DNA from: SKIA01 sp047602905
Lineage (GTDB): Archaea; Nanobdellota; Nanobdellia; Woesearchaeales; SKIA01
DNA length: 64,000 nucleotides
Reading direction: 5' to 3'
Assembly (NCBI GenBank): GCA_047602905.1
Contig: JBLKOP010000004.1
Location: forward strand, 39,127 to 103,126
Part shown: positions 57,320 through 64,000 of the stretch, one piece after another
Position numbering within the stretch: position 1 is the first letter of the stretch
Layout of the letters: every line of letters starts with the position of its first letter
Made by a program: the position numbers and the translations under genes
Notes under the pieces: model-generated
What the model saw: the letters and a program-made list of their open reading frames with translations, nothing else
Told to the model about the DNA's origin: nothing
The model's database searches: none

Positions 57320-59431
57320 CTAGCGTTTGCGCAGTAAACGCCCGTAGACGAAGCTTTCTTGCAAGAACAGCTCGAGTTGTAAGGATAAGTAGTAGCGGTT
57401 AAGAAATCCGTGCAATGAAGGGGTGTTAAGTTTCTCGTATAGTGCGTGGAGTTCTTCATACGTCTTGCTTGCAAGTAACAAGCGTTTTCTTGCGAGGAGT
57501 TGTTGTGCGTAGCTGAGTTGCTGGTAGAATCCTTGCTCACCAGCGCGTATTTCTTCATGCGCTACAGGGAGTTCTTCTAGTTCTCGTAGCTGCGCTACAC
57601 TAAGAACACTTGTTTGTGCAAGTAAGCGCTCAAACTCATCAAGAAGTGCTTGTAAGTATTCTTTACTTCGTTGCTGCTTACTAAACTCAACACTCGTTGC
57701 TTCTGCGAAGTACTCTGCAAGTATTGTTTGTAGTTCTGCACGCACTCCTCTTTCGTGAAGTGCTTGTGTGAGTTCTTCTTGGCTTGCTTCTTTATGCACT
57801 CCTACTGCTTCGTGTAGGTAGTCACGGATGAGCTCTGCATAGGTTTGTTGTGCTTGTAAGCGCTCTGAGGAAGCGATTGCTTTTTGTACGCGAGAAATTC
57901 TTGCTGCTAATTTCTTGTATTGCTCTGTTGAAAGCAAGAACACTCGATTCTTGTTCTGGTATCGTAGCAGGTATGAAGCGAGTGCTTTGGTAACGTAGTT
58001 TCTTGCGGTAAAGAGCACTGCTACTAGTGCTGTAAGAGCGGCGAATAAGCCGATAAGTAAGCGAGTAACTCCTGTTGCTATGAGCGCTGGTTCTTGCGTT
58101 TCTATGCACGGAGCGCATGGCCCTCCGCAATCAATTCCTTCTTCTCCTTGGTTTTGTATCCCATCAAAGCACGTAGCGCAAGGAGGGCAGTCTGGTCCTC
58201 CGCAATCAACGCCTGTTTCTAGTCCGTTCATTATTCCGTCACTGCAGGAGTGGCATGGCTCACAAAACGGTCCTCCGCAGTTATTTATTTCGTCCTCGCA
58301 CGTAAAGCACGGACCGCATACTCCTCCGCAATCAACGCCTGTTTCGTCTTGGTTTTGTATCCCATCAAAACAGCTTGGTTCGTACTCGCAAGTGCGCGCG
58401 TACACGAGTGTTCTGTCAGTGCATGCTCGTGTATCGATGCATTCTCGGTATTGGTATCCTCGATAAAATACTTCTTCTCCTTCTTCAAGAGGTTCTTCAA
58501 GAGTGTATATCTGGCTTCCTCGTACCCCGGTGATATTAAGTGTTTTTGTGTCTCCCGTGCTGCTTACTGCTGTTGTGTATTGGCAGTGGCTCCACTCGTA
58601 GCAGTGTAGTAGTTCTACGCACGTAGAAGAAGCTGCTCCTCCTCCACCGCCGCCACCGCCGCCACCGCTACTACTTGTTGTAGTGCTTGTATCCGTGCTT
58701 GAGGGACATTCTACGTTAAGAGTTACTTCGTTGCTTTCTGTGCTGAGTAACGCGGTGTTTGTTGCTGTGTACGTAATGATTTCTTGTCCGCAAAAATCGG
58801 TTGCTGGTCGCAGAGTAACTTCTCCTGATGAATGAATAGTTACTGCTATTTCTGTGTTGCCAGATACGTGAAAAGAAAGAGGGTATCCTTGTGGGTCAGT
58901 AAAGAAACTGTTGAGGTTGTATGGGATGAGTATCTGGTTTTGCTGCCACGTGCTATTAGGTATTGGTCCCTCAAAATATGGTGCTGCGTCGTTTGCTATT
59001 ACTCTGTACTCTACAAAGGTGCTGTTCATAAGCGGGCAGCTGCTATTGTCTAGTGCAGTTATTTGTAAGGTGTAGTTTCCTGCTTGCTCAAAAGAGGCGT
59101 TAAACGTAATTATTCCTTCTGAAGAGATATTGAATAAGTCGTTTCCTTCTGGGTTTCCTGAGAACACACTCAGCCAGTAACTGCTTATTCCTCTTGGGTG
59201 TTGTGCGCTTACGTTACACTCAGCAGCTACTTCTGTAAACGCGTTATCACATTCAGGCGGGTTAAGCCACGTTGGCGGAGTGTTTATGCATGCTCCTAGC
59301 GTTGCTGTTGCGTGCCCCGTTAGCGGCGCAGAAGGAGTTTCTGAGAAGAAGAACGGGCTAAGAAAGATTGCTGCGAGAAGAAGAATGAGTACTGTCCATA
59401 GCGTGTAGAGTTGTTTCTGTGTTAGTTGCAT
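57320..59431 (-). CDS. surface protein with Cys-rich CxDGxxN-DCGG-CxPC repeats and helical tail
   Basis: The protein has 703 residues. A signal or anchor helix (LYTLWTVLILLLAAIFLSPF) is followed by two Ig/cadherin-like domains and a ten-Gly hinge (near 260). A Cys-rich region has four units such as CFDGIQNQDETGVDCGG and CSDGIMNGLETGVDCGG, each ending CxPC; two share a 22-base identical DNA stretch. A membrane helix (LLIGLFAALTALVAVLF, near 470) precedes a 200-residue helical cytoplasmic domain. The disulfide-rich stalk implies an oxidising cell exterior. Ligand and role are unknown. Confidence 0.76.
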   Translation of the reverse strand: MQLTQKQLYTLWTVLILLLAAIFLSPFFFSETPSAPLTGHATATLGACINTPPTWLNPPECDNAFTEVAAECNVSAQHPRGISSYWLSVFSGNPEGNDLFNISSEGIITFNASFEQAGNYTLQITALDNSSCPLMNSTFVEYRVIANDAAPYFEGPIPNSTWQQNQILIPYNLNSFFTDPQGYPLSFHVSGNTEIAVTIHSSGEVTLRPATDFCGQEIITYTATNTALLSTESNEVTLNVECPSSTDTSTTTSSSGGGGGGGGGGAASSTCVELLHCYEWSHCQYTTAVSSTGDTKTLNITGVRGSQIYTLEEPLEEGEEVFYRGYQYRECIDTRACTDRTLVYARTCEYEPSCFDGIQNQDETGVDCGGVCGPCFTCEDEINNCGGPFCEPCHSCSDGIMNGLETGVDCGGPDCPPCATCFDGIQNQGEEGIDCGGPCAPCIETQEPALIATGVTRLLIGLFAALTALVAVLFTARNYVTKALASYLLRYQNKNRVFLLSTEQYKKLAARISRVQKAIASSERLQAQQTYAELIRDYLHEAVGVHKEASQEELTQALHERGVRAELQTILAEYFAEATSVEFSKQQRSKEYLQALLDEFERLLAQTSVLSVAQLRELEELPVAHEEIRAGEQGFYQQLSYAQQLLARKRLLLASKTYEELHALYEKLNTPSLHGFLNRYYLSLQLELFLQESFVYGRLLRKR
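58105..58370. repeat. tandem degenerate repeats encoding CxDG/DCGG/CxPC units
   Basis: Four units of about 60-70 bases occur. CCTCCGCAATCAACGCCTGT is identical at about 58198 and 58321, and TTGGTTTTGTATCCCATCAA at about 58150 and 58350. They encode the disulfide-rich repeats of the 703-residue surface protein. Unit lengths vary and no spacer pattern exists, so this is not a CRISPR array. Confidence 0.75.
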
Positions 59432-59472
59432 CTTCTCTCTGGTGTTTGTGCGCCTCTTCTCCTATTTGAATG

Positions 59473-59856
59473 TTACTGCGCTACGAAATGAATCGTTCCT
59501 GTGTATTCTTGCTTCGCAGCTCCTTCAGGTATGCGTACGGTAAACGTAATAGTTGTTTGGTTCTTGCTTGTCCTTGGTGTTGGTGTACTCATATATTCTG
59601 CTCCTTCTCCTCGTATACGTATAGCATACACTCCTGGTTGTTCTATGTGCACGTCTCTCGTGCCTATAGATCCCGAAGCGAGTGCTCCAAAGCGCAAAGC
59701 ATCTGTTGCTACGTCAAAACCAATTGTTTCATCAACTACGAAGTGATACGGTATTTGTGCACTACTACTTTCTACTCGCTGGTTTACTGCAGTTACGAGA
59801 AGCACAGTTATTCCTGCTACGAGGATGAGTAAGAGCGTGAGCTGGTACAGCTTCAT
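59473..59856 (-). CDS. small exported beta-rich protein
   Basis: The protein has 127 residues. An N-terminal helix (LYQLTLLLILVAGITVLLVT) is followed by one beta-sandwich domain (GFDVATDALRFGALASGSIG, TFTVRIPEGAAKQEYTGTIH) that recalls archaeal pilin-like or exported Ig-like subunits. It starts inside the end of the upstream gene (ATGA, 4-base overlap), so the two are co-translated. No family was recognised. Confidence 0.62.
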   Translation of the reverse strand: MKLYQLTLLLILVAGITVLLVTAVNQRVESSSAQIPYHFVVDETIGFDVATDALRFGALASGSIGTRDVHIEQPGVYAIRIRGEGAEYMSTPTPRTSKNQTTITFTVRIPEGAAKQEYTGTIHFVAQ

Positions 59857-61022
59857 TGGTGTCGTCCCATGACATGAATTACTACGTAACCAATAAGTCC
59901 AAGAAGTAAGAGTAGGAAGAGAATATCTGTTAGTCCAAGAACTACTGAGGAACTTGGTTGCTGGGTTTGTGGTTGGGGAGTCTCGTTATAGACCGTTACG
60001 GAAAACGTGTTTTCTGTGTATGCTTCATCAACAAAGTAGGTGCGCACAACTACTTGGTGTTCTCCTTCAACGAGGTTTCTGTCTGTCTCCCAGTATGCTG
60101 TCAGGGTTTTTTGCTCAAAAGAAGCAAGTGTTACTGAAGGAGTTCTTGCTTGGTTTCCTCCCAGAACTATTTCTGCAGCTACTCCTCGTAGCGGCTCGTT
60201 CCACAGGCTTTCTACGCGTACATCAAAGCGAGTAAGTTCTTTATCAAGATACACTTGTTTTGGTGTTACACTAATTGCTTCTGCGCTTTCTTCGCCGATT
60301 ATTAGGCTTGTTTCTGTGCTCGCAACACCTGCTTGGTAGTCGTACTCCGCGAGTACTTGGTATCTTCCTGGCTCAAAGGAGTTGCTGCGTACTTGAAAGT
60401 ATCGTTGCCAGTCAGTATTAGCTCCTATCTCTATTCGTTCTAGTACTATAGTGTCTTGTAAGCGGTTGTTCGCGTCTAGTATGCGCACACGCAAGTCTCC
60501 TCGTAAAGCTTGATCTCCCTTACTAGCTATTTGTACTCGTAAACGAGTGTCTTCTCCTTGCCCTACGTGCTCAGCACTAGCAGTTATTTCTGCGTATCGA
60601 CCAGGATACGGCTTCCAGACGGTATAGCGCGCTTGCACTGCTGTTCTGCTTACGATTCCTGTTTGTTCATCAAAGAATTCTTCTGTCCAGGTAATGAGTA
60701 CGTGGTTTTCTCCTGGGCGAACGTCTTCTGGTAATGAGTAGCTTACGGTTGCTTTGCTTGCTCCTCTACTATTAATATCTGGTGCTTCTGCGGTGAAGTA
60801 CCCAGCAAGGTCTCCGCTTATAGTAACTGATGTTCCTATGCTTGTTGCTCGGTGGTTCATGACTAGCACGTCAAAGCTTCCTTCTAGTTCTGGTGAGAAA
60901 TCAATAGTTGCTCTTGGAGGGGTTATTCCTAGTGCTGTTGTTGTGCTCGCTGCTATTACGAGGAGGATGAGTAATAGGCTTATCCTGGTTACTTGCATGG
61001 GGTTTTTGGTTGTTTCTTGCAT
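59853..61022 (-). CDS. exported CARDB-like protein with C-terminal membrane anchor, paralog 1
   Basis: The protein has 389 residues from ATG 61022. A signal sequence (ISLLLILLVIAASTTTALGI) precedes three or four Ig/CARDB domains and a C-terminal helix (ILFLLLLLGLIGYVVIHVMG). The last domain (LRGVAAEIVLGGNQARTPSV) aligns in pattern with that of the 348-residue protein at 62803-63849 (YRFVEANLQLGSKKATTPSI). The frame is open for 48 codons further upstream, but those run into the preceding gene and are rich in Arg, so they are excluded. Confidence 0.68.
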   Translation of the reverse strand: MQETTKNPMQVTRISLLLILLVIAASTTTALGITPPRATIDFSPELEGSFDVLVMNHRATSIGTSVTISGDLAGYFTAEAPDINSRGASKATVSYSLPEDVRPGENHVLITWTEEFFDEQTGIVSRTAVQARYTVWKPYPGRYAEITASAEHVGQGEDTRLRVQIASKGDQALRGDLRVRILDANNRLQDTIVLERIEIGANTDWQRYFQVRSNSFEPGRYQVLAEYDYQAGVASTETSLIIGEESAEAISVTPKQVYLDKELTRFDVRVESLWNEPLRGVAAEIVLGGNQARTPSVTLASFEQKTLTAYWETDRNLVEGEHQVVVRTYFVDEAYTENTFSVTVYNETPQPQTQQPSSSVVLGLTDILFLLLLLGLIGYVVIHVMGRHQ

Positions 61023-61042
61023 AAAAACGTTTGTGTTTTTGT

Positions 61043-61633
61043 TTAGTAGGCGGTGAAGGTAAGGGTTGTTTGTTCGCATTCTTGCTCTAAGTCTGCGTCT
61101 GGTGGGATGGTTATTCTTGCTGCTAGCCAGAACGTTCCTGTTTCTCCTACTACGAGGTTCTCGCAAGCAAGCACTGAGGTGTTGGTTAGTGAGGTGTAGT
61201 TAGAAATCATTTCTCCTGTGCATCCACCTGTACTAAACGTTGTTATCTCAAAGTCTCCTGTATCGCTTGGGCTGCTGATGAGTTGTTGTGCTGAGCAACT
61301 GCTGGTAAGGTTTACTGCTGCGTCATAAGAGCCTATGTTGCGTACTTGTATTCTTTGCGGCGTTGTGAGGTTCGCGTTACATTGATTGTTTGATTCGTCT
61401 ATGCTTGTGTTGCTATCAACGATTATTGGCTCAGAAGCGTTTGGTGTGCACGTGCCAAAATTGATGGTGTTGTTCTCACTAACTACTGTTATTGCGAGTG
61501 CTGAGGCTACTGCGAGGTTTACTTGTCCTTGCGTTGCTTGTCCTGTGTAAGAAGGAGGAAGAAAAAGTATTGCTCCAACGACGAGCACGAGCACGATTGC
61601 TGCGCTTATTTTTGCGTTGTTGGAGAGGTGCAC
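61043..61633 (-). CDS. pilin-like exported protein, paralog 1
   Basis: The protein has 196 residues. A short polar start and a hydrophobic helix (KISAAIVLVLVVGAILFL) resemble class III signal or archaellin-type N-termini. The mature part shares NTINFGTCTPNAS, TPQRIQVRNIGSYDAAV, FWLAARITIPPDA and TLTFTA with the next gene upstream (61642-62256). It is probably a subunit of a surface filament or array. No prepilin peptidase or assembly ATPase is encoded in view. Confidence 0.68.
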   Translation of the reverse strand: MHLSNNAKISAAIVLVLVVGAILFLPPSYTGQATQGQVNLAVASALAITVVSENNTINFGTCTPNASEPIIVDSNTSIDESNNQCNANLTTPQRIQVRNIGSYDAAVNLTSSCSAQQLISSPSDTGDFEITTFSTGGCTGEMISNYTSLTNTSVLACENLVVGETGTFWLAARITIPPDADLEQECEQTTLTFTAY

Positions 61634-61641
61634 ATCTACTC

Positions 61642-62256
61642 TTATGCGATCGCTGCTGTGAACGTTATCGTGTTAGAGGTAGTTGATTGACTTGTCTGCG
61701 TGTCTGGCGGTATGATTACTCGTAGAGGCATCCAGAAGGATCCTGACACGTTTTGTAGATTTGTACACGCAGTTGTTGGTGATTGTGTTATTGCTGTGTA
61801 GGAACCTACCATGCTTCCTGTGCAACTTCCGTCGCTGTACGTTGCGTAGTCAAGGTTTGCTCCTATATCAGATGGAAGAAACGCGCTGGTAGCAACTGAT
61901 ACTTGTACAGTTACTGCTGCGTTTACGTTTCCTATGTTACGTACTTGTATTCTGCTTGGAAACGTGTCTGCTCCTGTACAATTACCTGCTGATGCGTCTT
62001 GAGCACCTACTGTTAAGTTGCTGTCTACAGTAATGCTTTCTCCTGGTACTAAGTTACACGTTCCAAAATCAATTGAGCTATTATCTGGAACTACTTGTAT
62101 TGCTAGGGTTTCGTTGATTGTTAGGCTTACTGCTCCTGTGTCAGTTGATGCCATTCCTGTGAGTCCTCCGCTAAGTTGAAGGGTCGTTGTCGTTACCACT
62201 ACTGCTAGTGCTACGAGTACGAGCACTGCTAGTGTTGCGTTTGATATTTCTTTCAT
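61642..62256 (-). CDS. pilin-like exported protein, paralog 2
   Basis: The protein has 204 residues. The N-terminal helix is ATLAVLVLVALAVVVTTTTL. SSIDFGTCNLVPGES, FPSRIQVRNIGNVNAAVTV, FWMPLRVIIPPDT and NTITFTA match paralog 1, so the pair arose by tandem duplication. The conserved Cys in DFGTC and further Cys suggest disulfides. It starts inside the end of the gene at 62253-62462 (4-base overlap). Confidence 0.68.
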   Translation of the reverse strand: MKEISNATLAVLVLVALAVVVTTTTLQLSGGLTGMASTDTGAVSLTINETLAIQVVPDNSSIDFGTCNLVPGESITVDSNLTVGAQDASAGNCTGADTFPSRIQVRNIGNVNAAVTVQVSVATSAFLPSDIGANLDYATYSDGSCTGSMVGSYTAITQSPTTACTNLQNVSGSFWMPLRVIIPPDTQTSQSTTSNTITFTAAIA

Positions 62257-62462
62257 ATATTGTCTTCCTCCCGTTCATCTGCGATTACTAGGTTAACAGA
62301 TGCTTCTGGTGGGGGCGGTGCTACTGTGAGTAGTACTTCTGCTCCTGTTGGTTCATCAATCGCTGGTTGCGGCGCGTTGAGAACAGCCATTGTTCCTAGC
62401 GCACTTACTGCTATGACTAGTACGAGAAGTAAAGCCACTGTGTTGTTACTAACATCTGCCAC
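62253..62462 (-). CDS. small single-helix exported protein
   Basis: The protein has 69 residues from GTG 62462. ATATTTAAAT (62484-62493) is centred 26 bases upstream, so this GTG is favoured over ATG 62552. One membrane helix (NTVALLLVLVIAVSALGTMA) is followed by a Pro-rich extracellular stretch (VAPPPPEASVNLVIADE). It begins a sub-operon with the two pilin-like genes and resembles their N-termini. Confidence 0.6.
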   Translation of the reverse strand: MADVSNNTVALLLVLVIAVSALGTMAVLNAPQPAIDEPTGAEVLLTVAPPPPEASVNLVIADEREEDNI

Positions 62463-62483
62463 ACAGCATATCTCTTCGCGTTC

Positions 62484-62493
62484 ATATTTAAAT
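62484..62493 (-). promoter_or_regulatory. TATA box of the pilin-like sub-operon
   Basis: ATATTTAAAT (ATTTAAATAT on the minus strand) lies 26 bases before GTG 62462. It provides an internal promoter for the small helix protein and the pilin-like pair, although the surrounding genes are also closely spaced. Confidence 0.55.
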
Positions 62494-62500
62494 GTTACGC

Positions 62501-62806
62501 TTATTGGATGGTTCTGACGAGTGCTTCTTGACGACAAACCGTTTCTGTACATACACTTATGCTGGAGAGGTTTATGGCTTCTAAGGGCAGTATTTGTGTT
62601 TCTGCGTTTATGCTTACTTCACAAAACGTTGTTTCTTCTTGTACAAAGCAGTTTTGTTGCGCCCACTGCTCTCCTCCTGGCTCGTCTTGAGCGCATGCTT
62701 CGTCTATGCAAATCCACTCATACGTTGCCATCTCTGCGTTAATAACGACTATCCACGCAGCAAGTAACGCTACAAGTACGTATAGGAGTAGGAAGTGTTT
62801 GTTCAT
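62501..62806 (-). CDS. small exported cysteine-rich protein
   Basis: The protein has 101 residues. An N-terminal helix (HFLLLYVLVALLAAWIVVI) precedes an extracellular part with six Cys (WICIDEACAQ, QNCFVQ, TTFCEVS, ISVCTETVCRQ), probably three disulfides. No family was recognised. ATG 62806 overlaps the stop of the preceding CARDB-like gene by 4 bases. Confidence 0.6.
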   Translation of the reverse strand: MNKHFLLLYVLVALLAAWIVVINAEMATYEWICIDEACAQDEPGGEQWAQQNCFVQEETTFCEVSINAETQILPLEAINLSSISVCTETVCRQEALVRTIQ

Positions 62807-63849
62807 CGTAGCTTATAATACACCCCTATCGTTAGTAGTATCATAAGCAGAAGTAGTGCTACGAGTATATATACTTTGTCTTTTGGGCTTGTGGGTGCTT
62901 CTACTATCTGTGTTATTTGTAGCTTGTTTGGTGGGTACGCGATAGTTGCAAGGAGTTCTGTGTCCTCTGTTATTGTTGTTTCAAGAAATCCTTCAAGAAC
63001 TCCTGTCTGGTTTGGTTGTAGTGTTATTGAAGGAGTGGTTGCTTTTTTGCTTCCTAACTGTAGGTTTGCTTCAACAAAACGGTACGCTTGGTTGTGTTTG
63101 TTGCGTACATGAATGCGTACTTGTGTTACGTCTTCTAGCGTTTGTGTTTCTATACTAAGTATTTCTAGTTCTCGCTCTCCTATCGTGAAGGTCTCTTCTG
63201 CTCGTAGTTCTTGCTCTTCGTAGCTTAGTGTTGCTTCTACGGTGTACGTTCCTTGTCTAGGAGGAGTCCATTGGGTGGTGAAAGCGGTTGTTTCTTGTGC
63301 TGGTACAGGTTTTGTGAGTGTTTCTTCGTGAAGCACTCCTTGTTCTTCGCGGATAACAAACGTTACTTGCGCGTTTGTTGCTTGTAAACCGAGGTTTCTT
63401 GCTGAGAGCGTGAAGGCTGCAGGAGCGTTAACGGTTAGTGAGGAAGCAAGAAGTCTTGTTGTTATGTACGCTTGGTTTGTTGGTTGCTCATAAATAAGTC
63501 TGTGAGCAATTGCAGGAAGGGTCTCTATCATTGCTTGCTCTTCTTGAGGGTTTTGTTCTACGAGGACGAGGGTTTCGTGACTTCCTCCAGGTAAAGTAGG
63601 CGTTCTTGTTAGGCGAGCAGTAATTGTTTGTTGCTCTCCAGAAGCAAGCGTTACTTGCGTAGGGGTTATTACGAGTACTTCTTCAAGTGCTCCTCGTGCA
63701 GAAATAGTTGCTTCTAAAGGCTCATCTAAGTTGTTTGTAAGCGTAAAAGAGCTTTCTTGTTGTATTGTGGTGCTTGCTGGGCTGATACTAAACGCTACAA
63801 AAAGTAGTGTGAGAAGAATAACGTGTTTTTTTGGTATTAACCCACCCAT
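62803..63849 (-). CDS. exported CARDB-like protein with C-terminal membrane anchor, paralog 2
   Basis: The protein has 348 residues. A signal sequence (HVILLTLLFVAFSISPASTT) precedes three Ig/CARDB-type domains and a C-terminal helix (VYILVALLLLMILLTIGVYY). It has the domain order of paralog 1 (59853-61022). ATATAAAG (63872-63879) is centred 27 bases upstream of the ATG, so this gene starts a transcript. Confidence 0.68.
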   Translation of the reverse strand: MGGLIPKKHVILLTLLFVAFSISPASTTIQQESSFTLTNNLDEPLEATISARGALEEVLVITPTQVTLASGEQQTITARLTRTPTLPGGSHETLVLVEQNPQEEQAMIETLPAIAHRLIYEQPTNQAYITTRLLASSLTVNAPAAFTLSARNLGLQATNAQVTFVIREEQGVLHEETLTKPVPAQETTAFTTQWTPPRQGTYTVEATLSYEEQELRAEETFTIGERELEILSIETQTLEDVTQVRIHVRNKHNQAYRFVEANLQLGSKKATTPSITLQPNQTGVLEGFLETTITEDTELLATIAYPPNKLQITQIVEAPTSPKDKVYILVALLLLMILLTIGVYYKLR

Positions 63850-63871
63850 GCATTCTTTGGTTGCTGTAGAC

Positions 63872-63879
63872 CTTTATAT
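63872..63879 (-). promoter_or_regulatory. TATA box of the exported-protein operon
   Basis: On the minus strand this reads ATATAAAG, centred 27 bases before ATG 63849. It lies between that gene and the stop of the partial pilin-like gene at the window edge. Confidence 0.55.
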
Positions 63880-63889
63880 GTTTGTTGGC

Positions 63890-64000
63890 TTACTCTGCAC
63901 TTACTGCTAGAGCACGAACAGTAGTTGACTTACTTCCTGGCGGCTCACCAACAGGAACCTCTATGCGGAGTTCTAACTCGCGCAAAGAACCAACACCAAG
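63890..64000 (-). CDS. C-terminal fragment of a third pilin-like exported protein
   Basis: 36 codons are visible, open to the window edge, ending in TAA. LRELELRIEVPVGEPPGSKS followed by TTVRALAVSAE resembles the ends of the two pilin-like paralogs (FWMPLRVIIPPDT, then TTSNTITFTAAIA). The similarity is short, so the family assignment is tentative. Confidence 0.4.
   Translation of the reverse strand, partial: LGVGSLRELELRIEVPVGEPPGSKSTTVRALAVSAE

Noticed and set aside
58105..58370. Repeated DNA units as a possible CRISPR array
   Set aside because: Units are in frame, encode Cys-rich repeats, vary in sequence and have no unique spacers of constant length.

Overview
The window is archaeal chromosome. 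Diagnostic genes are the Rpo7/Spt4/S24e cluster with a PIN-domain rRNA nuclease, GatD/GatE, NMD3, a two-ring Cdc48 ATPase, TruD, a class I CCA-adding enzyme, a TFS-like factor and an archaeal-type signal peptidase. A tRNA-Thr(UGU) carries an intron between positions 37 and 38. Many genes begin at or very near a predicted leaderless start, with a TATA box about 26 bases upstream. Several metabolic genes are of bacterial type (GpmI, SufE, a short-LID adenylate kinase, DUF368). Together with compact overlapping genes and many long secreted proteins, this suggests a small-genome DPANN-like archaeon, perhaps close to Woesearchaeota. That placement is inference.

Layout. 1-3.6 kb: glycogen operon (GH57 amylase end, two DUF5752 proteins, GT3 glycogen synthase). 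3.7-7.9 kb: an FNR-type reductase, then an AT-rich accessory block with two methyltransferases, one fused to a TrmB-like sensor domain, and two unknown genes. The last unknown gene lies between 34-bp direct repeats copied from the 3' end of cobW. 7.9-10 kb: a putative metal-handling module (COG0523 GTPase, a CPC-motif membrane protein, two paralogous CxxC membrane proteins) with a Fur-box-like palindrome at its promoter. 10-14.7 kb: SufE, GpmI, class I aldolase and glycogen debranching enzyme. 14.6-22.4 kb: secreted, membrane-anchored surface proteins, one broken by an in-frame TAA. 22.4-25.5 kb: transcription/translation cluster with a CBS protein and an antiporter built in. 25.6-34.1 kb: CCA enzyme, DUF368 transporter, MoxR/VWA pair, phosphoesterase, CMP kinase, TFS-like protein, signal peptidase. 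34.2-46.8 kb: NMD3, secreted S16 protease, phospholipase D lipoprotein, Cdc48, GatD/GatE, PHP protein. 46.9-52.9 kb: TruD, adenylate kinase, a frameshifted unknown gene, tRNA-Thr, MoxR-DUF58-BatA operon. 53-64 kb: a long operon of exported proteins including pilin-like paralogs; it runs off the right edge.

Functional themes. The sugar genes form a route between glycogen and lower glycolysis. About a quarter of the window encodes exported proteins with signal sequences, Ig/PKD/cadherin-like repeats, polyglycine hinges, one C-terminal membrane helix and helical cytoplasmic tails. The signal peptidase, S16 protease, DUF368 transporter and BatA/MoxR operon would serve the same envelope. The metal module at 7.9-10 kb and the repeat-flanked cassette beside it are the best candidates for undescribed biology. 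No CRISPR array, rRNA, transposase or integrase was seen, and no stretch longer than 300 bases lacks a feature.
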